NCBI RefSeq assembly: GCF_009911695.1
Contig: NZ_QWKK01000001.1
Coordinates: 36,672 to 100,671, forward strand
Source of the DNA: Enterorhabdus sp. P55
Lineage (GTDB): Bacteria; Actinomycetota; Coriobacteriia; Coriobacteriales; Eggerthellaceae
Direction: 5' to 3'
DNA length: 64,000 nt
The notes beneath the pieces are model-generated. The model was not told the DNA's origin. It ran no database searches and worked only from the letters and a program-made list of their open reading frames with translations. The translations under genes were made by a program, and so were the position numbers. Below, piece by piece: positions 54,410 to 63,821 of the stretch. Position 1 is the stretch's first letter. Each line of letters opens with the position of its first letter.

Positions 54410-54988
54410 CTAGAACGGCGTGTAGACGCAGGCGAGGAACTTGGCGTTCTGGCCGTCATGGGCGCGCACCTGATGCGGAACGATGGAGTCGTAGTAGATG
54501 CTCTCGCCCGGATGCAGCACGAACACCTCGTTGCCGTACTCGATCTCGATGCAGCCCTCCATGCCGTAGAGCCATTCCTCGCCCTCGTGGCTGTCGAGCT
54601 TGTGGGTAGTCTCGCCCGACGGGGTGACGGTGATGACGAAGGGGTCCATGTGACGCGACGGGCGGCCGGCCGCCAGGCTGAAGTAGCTCAGGTCGCCGGC
54701 GTCGCTGGCGGTCTGGAGCGCCTTGACGCGCTCGACCTCGGCCATCTGCTCGCCGTCGATGTAGGCCGGGCCGAAGGCCTCGTCGTCGTCCATAAGGGTG
54801 CCGAGCCGCACGCCGAGGGCGCGGGTGATCTTGATGAGCGGCGCGAGCGAGGCGGGCACCTCGCCGGCCTCGAGCTGCTCGATGGCCTCCACCTCGCACT
54901 GGCAGCGGTCGGCCAGGTCCTGGGCCGAAAGGTGATGCGCCGTGCGCAGGGTGGTGATCTTCTTGCCGAGCTTGTTCTCTTCCGCCAT
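54410..54988 (-). CDS. XRE-family regulator with C-terminal cupin domain, copy 3
   Basis: 192 residues from the ATG at 54988 with GGAGGAG site. Helix-turn-helix (LRTAHHLSAQDLADRCQCEVEAIEQLEAG, about 14-42). The cupin domain (about 115-190) has LDSHEGEEWLYGMEG and VPHQVRAHDG with the metal/ligand-binding His/Glu set. Directly precedes the FadD-type ligase gene, as in the other two pairs, and probably controls it. Confidence 0.85.
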   Translation of the reverse strand: MAEENKLGKKITTLRTAHHLSAQDLADRCQCEVEAIEQLEAGEVPASLAPLIKITRALGVRLGTLMDDDEAFGPAYIDGEQMAEVERVKALQTASDAGDLSYFSLAAGRPSRHMDPFVITVTPSGETTHKLDSHEGEEWLYGMEGCIEIEYGNEVFVLHPGESIYYDSIVPHQVRAHDGQNAKFLACVYTPF

Positions 54989-55066
54989 GTCTCCTCCTCC
55001 GATAAAAGCGTTTCGGGCCATGATACCGGAAATCTGCCGAGACAAGGCGAACTTGGGGGACGGCCC

Positions 55067-55170
55067 GGTATGGGGGACGCCGCAGGCTGCGCTCGACGCG
55101 TCGTCGTCACGAGCCAAGGTCTCGCTCCTCCTTTGGCTTAACCTCGCTGCGCCTGCGCGTCCCCCATACC
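55067..55170 (+). repeat. Structured intergenic element X (second dyad family)
   Basis: Base stem GGTATGGGGGACGC (55067-55080) with GCGTCCCCCATACC (55157-55170): 14 perfect pairs, continued by GCAGG/CCTGC. Interior conserved with element Y: CTCGACGCGTCG (55092-55103), seven variable bases, GAGCCAAGGTCTCG (55111-55124), five variable bases, CCTTTGGCTTAACCTCGCTG (55130-55149). CCAAGG can pair with CCTTTGG. No coding frame. Confidence 0.8.
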
Positions 55171-55207
55171 AGGCCTCAACGTGATGGCACTGCCTCAACG
55201 AGGCGGA

Positions 55208-55312
55208 GAGGAGGGCTGCCGGGTCGACGCAGCGAGGTTAAGCCAAAGGTCCGGCGAGACCTTGGCTCGCCGGACCGACGCGTCGAGCGGAGTCGATCCG
55301 GCAGCCCTCCTC
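55208..55312 (-). repeat. Structured intergenic element Y (inverted partner of X)
   Basis: Base stem 55208-55228 (GAGGAGGGCTGCCGGGTCGA) with 55292-55312: 21 pairs, one of them G-T, and no sequence similarity to the stem of X. An inner 11-bp hairpin GGTCCGGCGAG/CTCGCCGGACC (55248-55258 with 55266-55276) has the loop ACCTTGG. Read on the minus strand, the interior repeats that of X with identical spacing. Lies 28 bases after the symporter stop. Confidence 0.8.
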
Positions 55313-55339
55313 CCCGCCGTCCCCCAGCTGGGCATGGGC

Positions 55340-56602
55340 CTAAGCCGCGGCGGTGCGCTCCTTGCGGGCGGCAGAGCGGCGCTGCATGGCGTCGACGCAC
55401 TGGGCCACGGCGGCGTCGCCGGTGACGTTGACCACGGTGCGCATCATGTCGAGGACGCGGTCGACGCCGGCCACGAGCGCCACGCCCTCCACCGGCAGCC
55501 CCACCGACTGGAGCACCATGGCGAGCATGACCATGCCGCTGCCCGGCACGCCGGCGGTGCCGATGGAGGCGAGCACGCAGGTGGCCACCACGGTGAGCTG
55601 CTGGCCGAGCGTAAGCTCCACGCCGAACACCTGCGCGATGAAGATGGCGCATACCCCCTGGTAGATGGCGGTGCCATCCATGTTGATGGTGGCGCCGAGC
55701 GGCAGCACGAAGGAGCTGACCTCCTTCGACACGCCCATCTTCTCCGCACACTCCATGTTGAGCGGCAGCGTGCCCACCGACGAGGCGGACGCGAAGGCGA
55801 AGCCCATGACGGGCAGCTCGCCCTTAAGGAAGAAGCGGGCCGACTTGCGGGCGAACACCCTGATGAGGCCTGAGTACACAAGGGCGATCTGGCAGGCCAT
55901 GGCCACATAGGCCACCGCCACCAGCCACGCGAGCGGCAGCAGCACGTCCGGCCCGTTGTTCGCGATGACGGGCGTGATGAGCCCGAACACGCCGAAGGGA
56001 GCCACGAGGATGATGCCGCGCATGATCTTGATGCACACCTCAGACATCGCCTCGGAGAACTCCACCACCACGCGCGCCTTCTCCCCCGCCGCGATGATGC
56101 CGAACCCGAACACCACCGCTATCACGATAACCTGGAGCATGGTGGCATCAGCCATGGGCTGGACGAAGTTGGAGGGGAAGATGTTGACGAGCGTGTCGAT
56201 GAGCGAGGGAGCCGCGGTGGGCTCATAGGAGAGATCCGCCGTGTCGAGCGTGAAGCCCGCGCCCACGTTCATCACGTTGGCGAACACGAGGCCCAGGGCC
56301 ACGGCGCAGGCGGTGGTGGCCAGGTAGAACAGGATGGTGCGTCCGCCGATGGCGCCCACCTTCTTCACGTCCTCGAGAGAGACCACCCCGGCGATGATGG
56401 AGAACAGCACGAGGGGCACCACGATCATCTTGATGAGGTTGAGGAAGATGGTGCCGAGGGGCTTGATGTAGGTGTCGGCCACCTCGGGCGCTCCCTGGAG
56501 GGCGAGCCCGGCCAGCACGCCCAAGACGAGCGCGATAAAGATCCAGGTGGTGAGCGAGAGGCGCCGATGCCAGGGCGCTGCGGGGCGCGTCGTCTCGGTC
56601 AT
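55340..56602 (-). CDS. Dicarboxylate/amino-acid:cation symporter (DAACS family)
   Basis: 420 residues. Eight helices and two re-entrant loops; the family signatures SSVGTLPLNMECAEKMGV (serine-rich re-entrant hairpin), LPLGATINMDGTAIY and VPGSGMVMLAMVLQSVGLP are present. Takes up glutamate/aspartate or C4-dicarboxylates with Na+ or H+. Stand-alone gene; the structured elements X and Y follow directly. Which substrate is not decidable. Confidence 0.92.
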   Translation of the reverse strand: MTETTRPAAPWHRRLSLTTWIFIALVLGVLAGLALQGAPEVADTYIKPLGTIFLNLIKMIVVPLVLFSIIAGVVSLEDVKKVGAIGGRTILFYLATTACAVALGLVFANVMNVGAGFTLDTADLSYEPTAAPSLIDTLVNIFPSNFVQPMADATMLQVIVIAVVFGFGIIAAGEKARVVVEFSEAMSEVCIKIMRGIILVAPFGVFGLITPVIANNGPDVLLPLAWLVAVAYVAMACQIALVYSGLIRVFARKSARFFLKGELPVMGFAFASASSVGTLPLNMECAEKMGVSKEVSSFVLPLGATINMDGTAIYQGVCAIFIAQVFGVELTLGQQLTVVATCVLASIGTAGVPGSGMVMLAMVLQSVGLPVEGVALVAGVDRVLDMMRTVVNVTGDAAVAQCVDAMQRRSAARKERTAAA

Positions 56603-56635
56603 GCGGTTCCTTCCTTTCCCTGCGGGCGGGCGGCG

Positions 56636-56661
56636 AAAAGGGGCGCCCCGCGGGGCGCCCC
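56636..56661 (-). terminator. Rho-independent terminator of leuA
   Basis: GGGGCGCCCCG/CGGGGCGCCCC, a perfect 11-bp palindromic stem followed on the minus strand by TTTTC. 23 bases after the leuA stop. Confidence 0.85.
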
Positions 56662-56684
56662 TCGAAGACGGTCGGACGGATGGG

Positions 56685-58205
56685 CTAGCGCTTGCCCGCC
56701 AGCAGGCGGTTGAGGGCGTTCAGGTAGGCCTTGGTGGACGACACGATGATGTCGCCGTCCGCGCCGCGGCCGGTGAAGACCTCGCCGTTGGCGGCCTTCA
56801 CGCGCACGGTCACCTCGCCGAGGGCATCGATGCCGCGGGTGACGGAGCTCACCGAGAACTCGGAGAGGTCGTTGGACACCTTCACGATGCGGTCGACCGC
56901 CTTGTACACGGCATCGATGGGGCCGGTGCCGTACTCGCAGACGGTCACCTCGGCGCCCTCGGGGTCGGCCAGAGTGACGGTGGCGGTGGGCTTGAGCGGG
57001 AACCCGCAGCTCACCTGCACGCCCTTGAGCACGTAGAGGGCGTCCTCCTCGCGGCCGCGCTCGTTGACCAGGCTCTCAAGATCCTCGTCGTAGACTTCCT
57101 TCTTCTTGTCGGCCATGTTGAGGAAGGCCTCGTAGAGCTTGTCGAGCTCCGCGCCCTCGAAGGCGTAGCCGAGCTCCTCCAGGCGATGCTTGAGGGCAGC
57201 ATGCCCGCTGCGGGCCGTGAGCACGATCTGGCTCGCGCCGGCGCCCACGTCGGCCGGGTCGATGATCTCGTAGGTGTCGCGCTTCTTGAGCACGCCGTCC
57301 TGGTGGATGCCGGAGGAGTGCGCGAAGGCGTTGGCGCCCACGATGGCCTTGTTGGCCTGGACGCCCATGCCGGTGATGGAGCTGACCAGACGGCTGGCCT
57401 TGGTGAACTCGCGGGTGTTGATGCCGGTGTGGGCGTCGAGCTCCGCCTCGTGCATGCGGATGCCCATCACCACCTCCTCCATGGCGGTGTTGCCCGCGCG
57501 CTCGCCGAGGCCGTTGATGGTGCACTCCACCTGGGTGGCGCCGTTGCGCACGCCAGCGAGGGCGAGCGCCGTGGCCATGCCCAGGTCGTTATGGCAGTGG
57601 ACGGAGACGGTGACGTTCTCGATGCCGCGCACGTTGGCCATGAGGTAGGCGATGCGCGCGCCGAACTCCTCGGGCAGCGAGTAGCCGGTGGTGTCGGGGA
57701 TGTTGACCACCGTGGCGCCGGCATCCACGACGGCCTGGATGACGCGGACGAGGAAGTCGTAGTCGGACCGGCCGGCGTCCTCGGCGTAGAACTGGACGTC
57801 CTCGACATAGCGCTTGGCATACTTGACGGCGGCCACGGCGCGCTCGACGCAGGTGTCCTCGTCGATGCGCAGCTTGTCGGCCAAATGCGACGGGCTCACG
57901 CCGATGCCGGTGTGGATGCGCGGGCGCTTGGCGTACTTGAGCGCATCGGCGGCCACGTCGATGTCCTTCTCGATGGCGCGGGTAAGCCCGCACACCACCG
58001 CGTCGTCGCCCGCCAGCTCGGCGATGCGGCGCACGCTCTCGAAGTCGCCGGGGCTCGAGATGGGGAAGCCCGCCTCGATGACATCGACGTTCATGCGCAG
58101 AAGCTCGCGGGCGATGACGAGCTTCTCCTCGGTGTTCATGGAGGCGCCCGGCGACTGCTCGCCGTCGCGCAGAGTAGTGTCGAAGATGTCGATCTTGCGG
58201 GTCAT
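56685..58205 (-). CDS. leuA: 2-isopropylmalate synthase
   Basis: 506 residues from the ATG at 58205 (site GAAGGAG). [25 protein letters not shown] and [11 protein letters not shown] are the Claisen-condensing metal and substrate sites; [15 protein letters not shown] follows. The C-terminal LeuA_dimer/allosteric domain (from about 395) has [15 protein letters not shown] and [15 protein letters not shown]. First committed step of leucine synthesis. Citramalate synthase is less likely given these motifs. Single gene with its own leader and terminator. Confidence 0.93.
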   Translation of the reverse strand: MTRKIDIFDTTLRDGEQSPGASMNTEEKLVIARELLRMNVDVIEAGFPISSPGDFESVRRIAELAGDDAVVCGLTRAIEKDIDVAADALKYAKRPRIHTGIGVSPSHLADKLRIDEDTCVERAVAAVKYAKRYVEDVQFYAEDAGRSDYDFLVRVIQAVVDAGATVVNIPDTTGYSLPEEFGARIAYLMANVRGIENVTVSVHCHNDLGMATALALAGVRNGATQVECTINGLGERAGNTAMEEVVMGIRMHEAELDAHTGINTREFTKASRLVSSITGMGVQANKAIVGANAFAHSSGIHQDGVLKKRDTYEIIDPADVGAGASQIVLTARSGHAALKHRLEELGYAFEGAELDKLYEAFLNMADKKKEVYDEDLESLVNERGREEDALYVLKGVQVSCGFPLKPTATVTLADPEGAEVTVCEYGTGPIDAVYKAVDRIVKVSNDLSEFSVSSVTRGIDALGEVTVRVKAANGEVFTGRGADGDIIVSSTKAYLNALNRLLAGKR

Positions 58206-58318
58206 GACGGTTCTCCTTCTCGTTCCTCTCATCCCCTCGGCCCCGGCTTGCCGGGACGCCGGCGGGGAGGCCGGCGCATACAGGGTCACGGTAGCCCTCT
58301 TATGTTAAGAGCGGGTTA
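58206..58318 (-). other. serA-leuA spacer with consecutive hairpins
   Basis: On the minus strand the leader of leuA contains CTCTTAACATAAGAG, then GCCGGCCTCCCCGCCGGC and CCCGGCAAGCCGGG. These hairpins could end serA transcription or attenuate leuA. No leucine-rich leader peptide or T-box was found. Confidence 0.45.
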
Positions 58319-59899
58319 CTACAGGGAGATATACCACAGGTTCTTCAGGTCGATGGCGGCGCGCAGGCTCGCGAGGATCTCCTCGGTCACCTCTCCCTCC
58401 ACGTTCATGAAGACGAGCGCGCACTGCTCGGCGGGCTTGTCGCCGATCTGCATGGTGGTGATGTTGACGTTCGCCTGGCCGAGGATGGTGCCGATGGCGC
58501 CGATGCGGCCCGGCGCGTCCACGTACTCGAACACGAGGCACTGCTTGGCCGGCGCGATGTCGATCTTATAGCCGAGCAGCGAGACGATGCGAGCGGCCTG
58601 GTTGGCGCCGTAGAGGGTGACGCCCACCTCCACCCCGTCGGCGGCCACACGCGCGGCCGAGGCGTACTCCCCCGCCTCGGGGACGGCCTCGGTCTCCACG
58701 TGGATGCCGTGGCGGTCGGCCACGGCGGCAGCGTTGGCGGCCGAGACGGCGCCGATGCGACGGTAGGCCAGGATGCCGTCGAGCGCACCGGCGAGCAGGA
58801 TGGCCGGATCGGCATCGGCGATGGAGCCGGCGGCCTCCAGATGCAGCGCCTTGGGCGTGGCGCCGAGGATCTGCCCGATGACGCGGCCGGCCATCTGGCA
58901 GGCGGGCACGTAGGGCCCGACGGCGTCCATCACATCGGGCGGCAGCGGCGAGGCGTTGATGGCCGTGGGCACGATGGAGCCCTCCAGGCCTTCCCACACA
59001 TACTCGGCGATCTGGGATCCAGCGCGTACCTGAGCCTCCTTGGTGACGGCGGCGATATGGGGCGTGAGCAGGGCATTCGGGAACTCGTGCAGGGGGCTCT
59101 CGCGGCAGGGCTCCTCCTCGAACACATCGAGGCCCACCGCGGCCACCTTGCCCGCGGCCACGAAGTCGGCCATCGCGGCCACGTCGAAGATGCCGCCGCG
59201 GGCGCAGTTGACGAGGATCACGCCGTCTTTCATGGCAGCCAGCTCGGAGGGGCCGAAAAGCCCCATGGTCTCGGCGGTCTTGGGCAGGTGGACGGTGATG
59301 AAGTCGGCCAGGGGGAGGATCTCCTCCACCGAGTCGAACAGCTCCACACCCAGCGCGGCGGCCCGCTCGGGGCTGCAGTAGGGGTCGTGCCCCACGAGAC
59401 GCATGCCGAAGCCGCGGGCGCGCTCGGCCACGAGCCCGCCGATGCGGCCGAGGCCGAAGATGGCGAGCGTCTTCTGGTAGAGCTCGGTGCCGGTGAAGGC
59501 GGCGCGCTCCCACGAGCCCGCGTGCATGGACGCGTTGGCCTGGGGCAGGCGGCGGGCGCAGGCCAGGAGCAGCGCCATGGTGTGCTCGGCGGCCGAGACG
59601 ATGTTGGAGGTGGGGGCGTTGCAGACGATGACGCCGCGCTCAGAGGCAGCCTCCACGTCGATGTTGTCGATGGTCACGCCGGCTCGCCCGATGATCTTGA
59701 GGCTGCCGGCCGCGTCCAGGAGCTCAGGCGTCACCTGGGTCTGGGAGCGCACGATGAGCGCGTCGTAGGGGGCGATGGCCGCTGCCAGGGCCTCAGGCGC
59801 CAGGTCAAGCCGCACGTCCACCTCATAGCCCTTGCGCCGCAGGATGTCCAGACCCTCGTCGGCGATCTTCTCCGTGACCAGAACCCTCTTGCGCGTCAT
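58319..59899 (-). CDS. serA: D-3-phosphoglycerate dehydrogenase
   Basis: 526 residues, long (type I) form. Substrate-binding and NAD-binding domains with IFGLGRIGGLVAERA, VNCARGGIFD and the catalytic His in LTPHIAAVTKEAQ (shifted context, HIAAVT). The intervening (allosteric-substrate-binding) domain and a C-terminal ACT domain (LVFEYVDAPGRIGAIGTILG) follow. First step of serine synthesis from glycolysis; the ACT domain suggests serine feedback. serC, the next enzyme, is encoded at 62739-63821. Confidence 0.94.
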   Translation of the reverse strand: MTRKRVLVTEKIADEGLDILRRKGYEVDVRLDLAPEALAAAIAPYDALIVRSQTQVTPELLDAAGSLKIIGRAGVTIDNIDVEAASERGVIVCNAPTSNIVSAAEHTMALLLACARRLPQANASMHAGSWERAAFTGTELYQKTLAIFGLGRIGGLVAERARGFGMRLVGHDPYCSPERAAALGVELFDSVEEILPLADFITVHLPKTAETMGLFGPSELAAMKDGVILVNCARGGIFDVAAMADFVAAGKVAAVGLDVFEEEPCRESPLHEFPNALLTPHIAAVTKEAQVRAGSQIAEYVWEGLEGSIVPTAINASPLPPDVMDAVGPYVPACQMAGRVIGQILGATPKALHLEAAGSIADADPAILLAGALDGILAYRRIGAVSAANAAAVADRHGIHVETEAVPEAGEYASAARVAADGVEVGVTLYGANQAARIVSLLGYKIDIAPAKQCLVFEYVDAPGRIGAIGTILGQANVNITTMQIGDKPAEQCALVFMNVEGEVTEEILASLRAAIDLKNLWYISL

Positions 59900-60213
59900 G
59901 GCGTGCGCTCCCCTTCCTCACTACGCTGGCAAAGGCGGGCGACCGCGCAGGGCGGCCGTCCTCACTCGGGGAAATGATAGCGCACGCAGGCGCAAGCCGC
60001 GAGCAGACGCCCAGGTCGCGGCCTGCCCCGTCGGCGACGGGCGCGCGAAGGGGGGGGGCAGAGCCGGCGGGGGCCGGGGGCAGGCGATGGGCGGTGGGCG
60101 CGCGAAAGGGCGATGGGCGATGGGCGCCGGCGCGGGCCGCCCTGGGGCGATCGGCGGCGCACGGCGGGGCCGACAGGGCGACGCGCAGCGGGATCCTGAC
60201 GGCCGATGGGGAG

Positions 60214-60376
60214 TTTCTGGCCAATTTCGCTACGGTTTACGCTGCCGAAGAAGGCTGCACCCGTCCTCACTCACCTCTTCGAACCTATTTTCCCAGGTCA
60301 GAAGTTACTCAGAGAAAACAATGTCGCCCAGACGCCGAAGCCGATGCGTAAACCGTGGCGAAATTGGCCACAAATC
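60214..60376. repeat. Long intergenic dyad, copy H of the CTGACCTGG-core family
   Basis: Left arm TTTCTGGCCAATTTCGCTAC to GGTTTACGC (60214-60243) and right arm GCGTAAACC to GGCGAAATTGGCCACAAA (60346-60374) are near-perfect inverses. The inverted core TTTTCCCAGGTCAG is at 60288-60301. It occupies the 59900-60509 spacer between serA and the SulP gene. The rest of that spacer is GC-rich, with a short GCGATGGGCG tandem near 60085-60125 and no gene. Confidence 0.88.
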
Positions 60377-60509
60377 CGAAAATTCCGTACCTGGCCGCCC
60401 GTCGCCCGTCTGTCAACGGCGAATCAGACGACCCGATCGCCCCGCCGGCGCCCCTCCCCGGATAACGCGGCGCCCTCTTCGGCGCCGCCCTCCTGCCACC
60501 GCGCGCCGC

Positions 60510-62201
60510 CTAGCGCGCTAGCGGCTTTCCGGAGCGCTCCTCCTCGTCGAGCAGCTGGCGGGCGAAGGCGATGGCGTCATCGATGTTGCCGCGGAAGTGA
60601 TCCTCCCCCACCAGGTCCACGAAGCCGGCGCGGCGCATGGTCTTCATCGGCTGCTCGTTGGCGTGGGAGATAATGAGGCTCACCCCGTTCTTGCTGCAGT
60701 AAGCGTGGAGGTTCTCGAGCGCGTTCATGCCCGACGCATCGAGCGAGGGCACGCCCCGCATGCGGATGATCAGGTACTTGGTGAACTCCTTCACCGAGAT
60801 GTCGCCGATGCGCTCGGTCATGCCGAAGAACAGAGGGCCGTTGATCTCGTACACGCGCACGCTCTTGGGCAGCTCGCGCAGGTGGGTGACCTCCGAGTTC
60901 TCGTCGCAGTAGTAGCGCCAGCCCTTGACCTCGGTCTCCTCGCTCACCATCTTGAGCACAAGCACCACGGTGATGAGCATGCCCACGCCAATGGCCATCA
61001 CCAGGTCGAAGATGACGGTGAGCGCGAAGGTGATGAGCATCGTGGCCACGGCGCCGCGCGAGGCGGTCTTGCACACATGCGCGAAGTTACGCCAGCCCGA
61101 CATGTTGTAGGCGACGTGAACCAGGATGGCCGCGATGGTGGGCATGGGAATGTAGGCGGCGTACGGCATGAGGAAGGCCAGCACCGCGAGCAGCACCACC
61201 GCATGGGTCATGGCCGCGATGGGCGTACGGCCGCCGTTCTTCACGTTGGCCGCGGTGCGGGCGATGGCGCCCGTCGCAGGAATGCCGCCGAACAGCACCG
61301 AGGCGATGTTGCCGGCGCCCTGCGCCACGAGCTCCATGTTGCAGCGGTGGTGCGAGCTGATCATCGAGTCGGCCACCACGCACGAGAGCAGCGACTCGAT
61401 GGCAGCGAGAATGGCGATGGTGACGCCGTTGGCCAGCTGGTCGCGGAACAGCTCGAGGCTCAGCTGCGGCAGGTGGAACTCAGGCACGCCTCCGCTCACC
61501 ACATAGAGGTCGCCGATGGTGCTCACATCCAGGCCGAGCCCGCTCACGAGCGCCACGCCCACGGCAAGCGCGACAAGCGAGCCGGGAATCCGACGGCTGA
61601 CGCGCGGCCAGCCGAACAGGATGCCCAGGCACACCAGGCCCACGACGAGGGCCTGGAGATTCACCGTTCCCAGGCTCATCGCCGCCGCCTCAAGCTTGTC
61701 GACCGTCTCGACAGTCGGCATGCCTGCGGGGTAGGTGAGCCCGAAGAAATCGCGCAGCTGGCCGATGACGAGCGTCACCGCGATGCCCGCCGTGAAGCCG
61801 GTGGTGATGGTGTAGGGGACGTAGCGGATGATGACGCCCAGCTTGAGGAAGCCCATGAGCATGAGCAGCACGCCGGCTATGAGCGTGGCCGCCACCAGCC
61901 CCTCCATGCCGTCAGACGCCACGATGCCGGCGACGATGGCGGCGAAGGCAGCCGTGGGGCCGGCCACCTGCACGCGGCTGCCCCCGAGCAGCGCGATGAC
62001 GAATCCGGCGACGATGGCGGTGTAGAGCCCCTGCTCGGGCCCCACCCCCGACGCGATGCCCAGCGCGATGGACAGCGGCAGCGCCACCACGGCCACCATG
62101 ATGCCCGAGAGGATGTCCCGGGGCACCTGGCGCCGCATCTCCTCCTTGGGCGTGTGCTTGATGATGCTGAACAGAATCGGCTTGATCTTATCGCGCTGCA
62201 T
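60510..62201 (-). CDS. SulP-family anion transporter with STAS domain
   Basis: 563 residues from the ATG at 62201 (site GAGGAA). About 12-14 helices; GPTAAFAAIVAGIV and PVTGAIARTAANVKNGGRTP-like sequence (GGIPATGAIARTAANVKNGG) are SulP landmarks. The C-terminal cytoplasmic STAS domain spans about 445-550 (VRVYEINGPLFFGM, LDASGMNALENLH). Family members carry sulfate, bicarbonate or dicarboxylates. Substrate not decidable. Flanked on both sides by copies of the long dyad (H and I). Confidence 0.92.
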   Translation of the reverse strand: MQRDKIKPILFSIIKHTPKEEMRRQVPRDILSGIMVAVVALPLSIALGIASGVGPEQGLYTAIVAGFVIALLGGSRVQVAGPTAAFAAIVAGIVASDGMEGLVAATLIAGVLLMLMGFLKLGVIIRYVPYTITTGFTAGIAVTLVIGQLRDFFGLTYPAGMPTVETVDKLEAAAMSLGTVNLQALVVGLVCLGILFGWPRVSRRIPGSLVALAVGVALVSGLGLDVSTIGDLYVVSGGVPEFHLPQLSLELFRDQLANGVTIAILAAIESLLSCVVADSMISSHHRCNMELVAQGAGNIASVLFGGIPATGAIARTAANVKNGGRTPIAAMTHAVVLLAVLAFLMPYAAYIPMPTIAAILVHVAYNMSGWRNFAHVCKTASRGAVATMLITFALTVIFDLVMAIGVGMLITVVLVLKMVSEETEVKGWRYYCDENSEVTHLRELPKSVRVYEINGPLFFGMTERIGDISVKEFTKYLIIRMRGVPSLDASGMNALENLHAYCSKNGVSLIISHANEQPMKTMRRAGFVDLVGEDHFRGNIDDAIAFARQLLDEEERSGKPLAR

Positions 62202-62424
62202 GGGGTTCCTCGGGGTCGTCGCTGGCGGCGCAACGCCTCCGCCGATGCGCATCGCGGCATCGGAGAAGAGGCGCCTTTGCTCTGGGTGGTGTTCCTGCGC
62301 GCGGCAGGGCTCGCCATTTTACGCCGCCCCCGCGCGCACGCCCCCGTCAGACTCCCCAGCGGTCGCCGAGCGCTTTTCGCTGGCGCACTCGGACGCGGAG
62401 AGCGGCCTGCCGCGCCTCCAGAGA

Positions 62425-62590
62425 AGTTTCTGGCCAATTTCTGCATGGTTTACGCAACCGGCAGCCCCTGTCGGCAGCCCACCGTCTCCCCTAGGCAGCA
62501 TTTCCCCAGGTCAGAAGTTTCTAGAGGAGAACAACCTTGCGAATAGGGAGGGCATGCCCGCGGAAACCATAGCGAAAATGGCCAGAAAAT
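62425..62590. repeat. Long intergenic dyad, copy I of the CTGACCTGG-core family
   Basis: The left arm AGTTTCTGGCCAATTTCTGC to ATGGTTTACGCA (62425-62456) is inverted at 62559-62590 (GGAAACCATAGCGAAAATGG then CCAGAAAAT). The inverted core TTTCCCCAGGTCAG is at 62501-62514. The rest of the 62202-62738 spacer, before and after, shows only the serC terminator hairpin. Confidence 0.86.
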
Positions 62591-62679
62591 CCCCTTTGGG
62601 CGCATCCGGCGCGCCAGACGACGGGCGGGCGCGCCGGGAGGAGGCAGGGTGAGCGCCAGAGGAGGGCCGCAGGAAAGCA

Positions 62680-62714
62680 GGAGGGGCGGCCCGCCTTCCG
62701 ACGTCCGCCCCTCC
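62680..62714 (-). terminator. Hairpin after serC
   Basis: GGAGGGGCGG/CCGCCCCTCC, a perfect 10-bp stem (62705-62714 with 62680-62689), 25 bases past the serC stop, with only a weak pyrimidine tract after it. Confidence 0.55.
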
Positions 62715-62738
62715 CGGGTTGATCGCTGGAGCCTCGGC

Positions 62739-63821
62739 CTACGCGTGGGCCTTCTCGAACTCGGCCATGTAGGCGACGAGCGCCTCCACGCCGGCCTTCG
62801 GCATGGCGTTGTAGATGCTCGCGCGCATGCCGCCGACGGAGCGGTGTCCCTTGATGGACTCGATGCCGTGGGACTTGGCCTCGGCCACGAACAGCGCATC
62901 GAGCTCGTCGGAGCCGGTGACGAACGGCACGTTCATGATCGAGCGGTCCTCCGTGCGAGCCGTCGCCTTGAACAGCGCGGACTGGTCGAGGTAGTCGTAG
63001 AGGATGGCCGCTTTCTCCTCGTTTCGGGCCTTCATGGCCGTCAGGCCGCCCTGGGCCTTGAGCCACTTGAACACGAGGCCGCAGACGTAGATGCCGTAGG
63101 CCGGCGGCGTGTTAGAGAGCGACTTGGCCTTCACCTGGGTGGTGTAGCGCATGATGGAGGGAGTGAAGGGCAGCACGTCCTCGCGCACGAGGTCGTCGCG
63201 GACGATGACGATGGTCACGCCGGCCGGGCCGATGTTCTTCTGGACGCCGCCGTAGACGATGCCGAACTTCGACACGTCCATCGGCTCGGAGAGGAACATG
63301 GAGCTCACGTCGGTCACGAGCGGGATGTCGCCGGTGTCGGGGAGCTTGGGGTAGCGAGTGCCGTAGATGGTCTCGTTCTGGCAGATGTAGACGTAGTCGG
63401 CGTCCGGCGAGAACTGGATGGCGTCCACGTCGGGCACGTAGGAGAAGTTCTCGTCCTCCGACGAGGCCACGCAGCGGGCGTCGCCGTAGAGCTTAGCCTC
63501 CTTGAAGGCCTTCTTGGACCAGGAGCCGGACACGATGTAGTCGGCCACCTTGTTCTGCATGAGGTTCATGGGAATGGCCGCGAACTGCTGGGTGGCGCCG
63601 CCCTGGAGGAAGAGCACCTGGTAGTTCTCGGGAATCTGCAGAAGCTCGCGCAGGTCGGCCTCGGCCGTCTCGATGATCTGCGCGAAGGGCTTGGAGCGGT
63701 GGCTCATCTCCATGACGGACATGCCGGTGCCGTCGTAGTCGAGCATCTCAGCCGCGGCCTGGCGCAGCACGTCCTCGGGCAGCACCGCCGGTCCTGCCGA
63801 AAAGTTGTAAACCCTACCCAT
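62739..63821 (-). CDS. serC: Phosphoserine aminotransferase
   Basis: 360 residues from the ATG at 63821 (site GAAGGAG). VYNFSAGPAVLPEDVLRQA starts the protein; LFLQGGATQQFAAIPMN binds the cofactor phosphate; the PLP lysine is in YGGVQKNIGPAG; GHRSVGGMRASIYNA ends it. Class V aminotransferase that converts 3-phosphohydroxypyruvate to phosphoserine. Functionally joined with serA at 58319-59899 though separated by the SulP gene. The 63822-64000 spacer shows no further feature. Confidence 0.95.
   Translation of the reverse strand: MGRVYNFSAGPAVLPEDVLRQAAAEMLDYDGTGMSVMEMSHRSKPFAQIIETAEADLRELLQIPENYQVLFLQGGATQQFAAIPMNLMQNKVADYIVSGSWSKKAFKEAKLYGDARCVASSEDENFSYVPDVDAIQFSPDADYVYICQNETIYGTRYPKLPDTGDIPLVTDVSSMFLSEPMDVSKFGIVYGGVQKNIGPAGVTIVIVRDDLVREDVLPFTPSIMRYTTQVKAKSLSNTPPAYGIYVCGLVFKWLKAQGGLTAMKARNEEKAAILYDYLDQSALFKATARTEDRSIMNVPFVTGSDELDALFVAEAKSHGIESIKGHRSVGGMRASIYNAMPKAGVEALVAYMAEFEKAHA

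Noticed and set aside
55067..55312. Insertion sequence with terminal inverted repeats
   Set aside because: Only 246 bases, no transposase frame and no flanking target duplication; the two halves are copies of one structured element in opposite orientation.
58206..58318. Leucine attenuator or T-box before leuA
   Set aside because: No leader peptide with leucine codons and no T-box core sequence; only hairpins are present.
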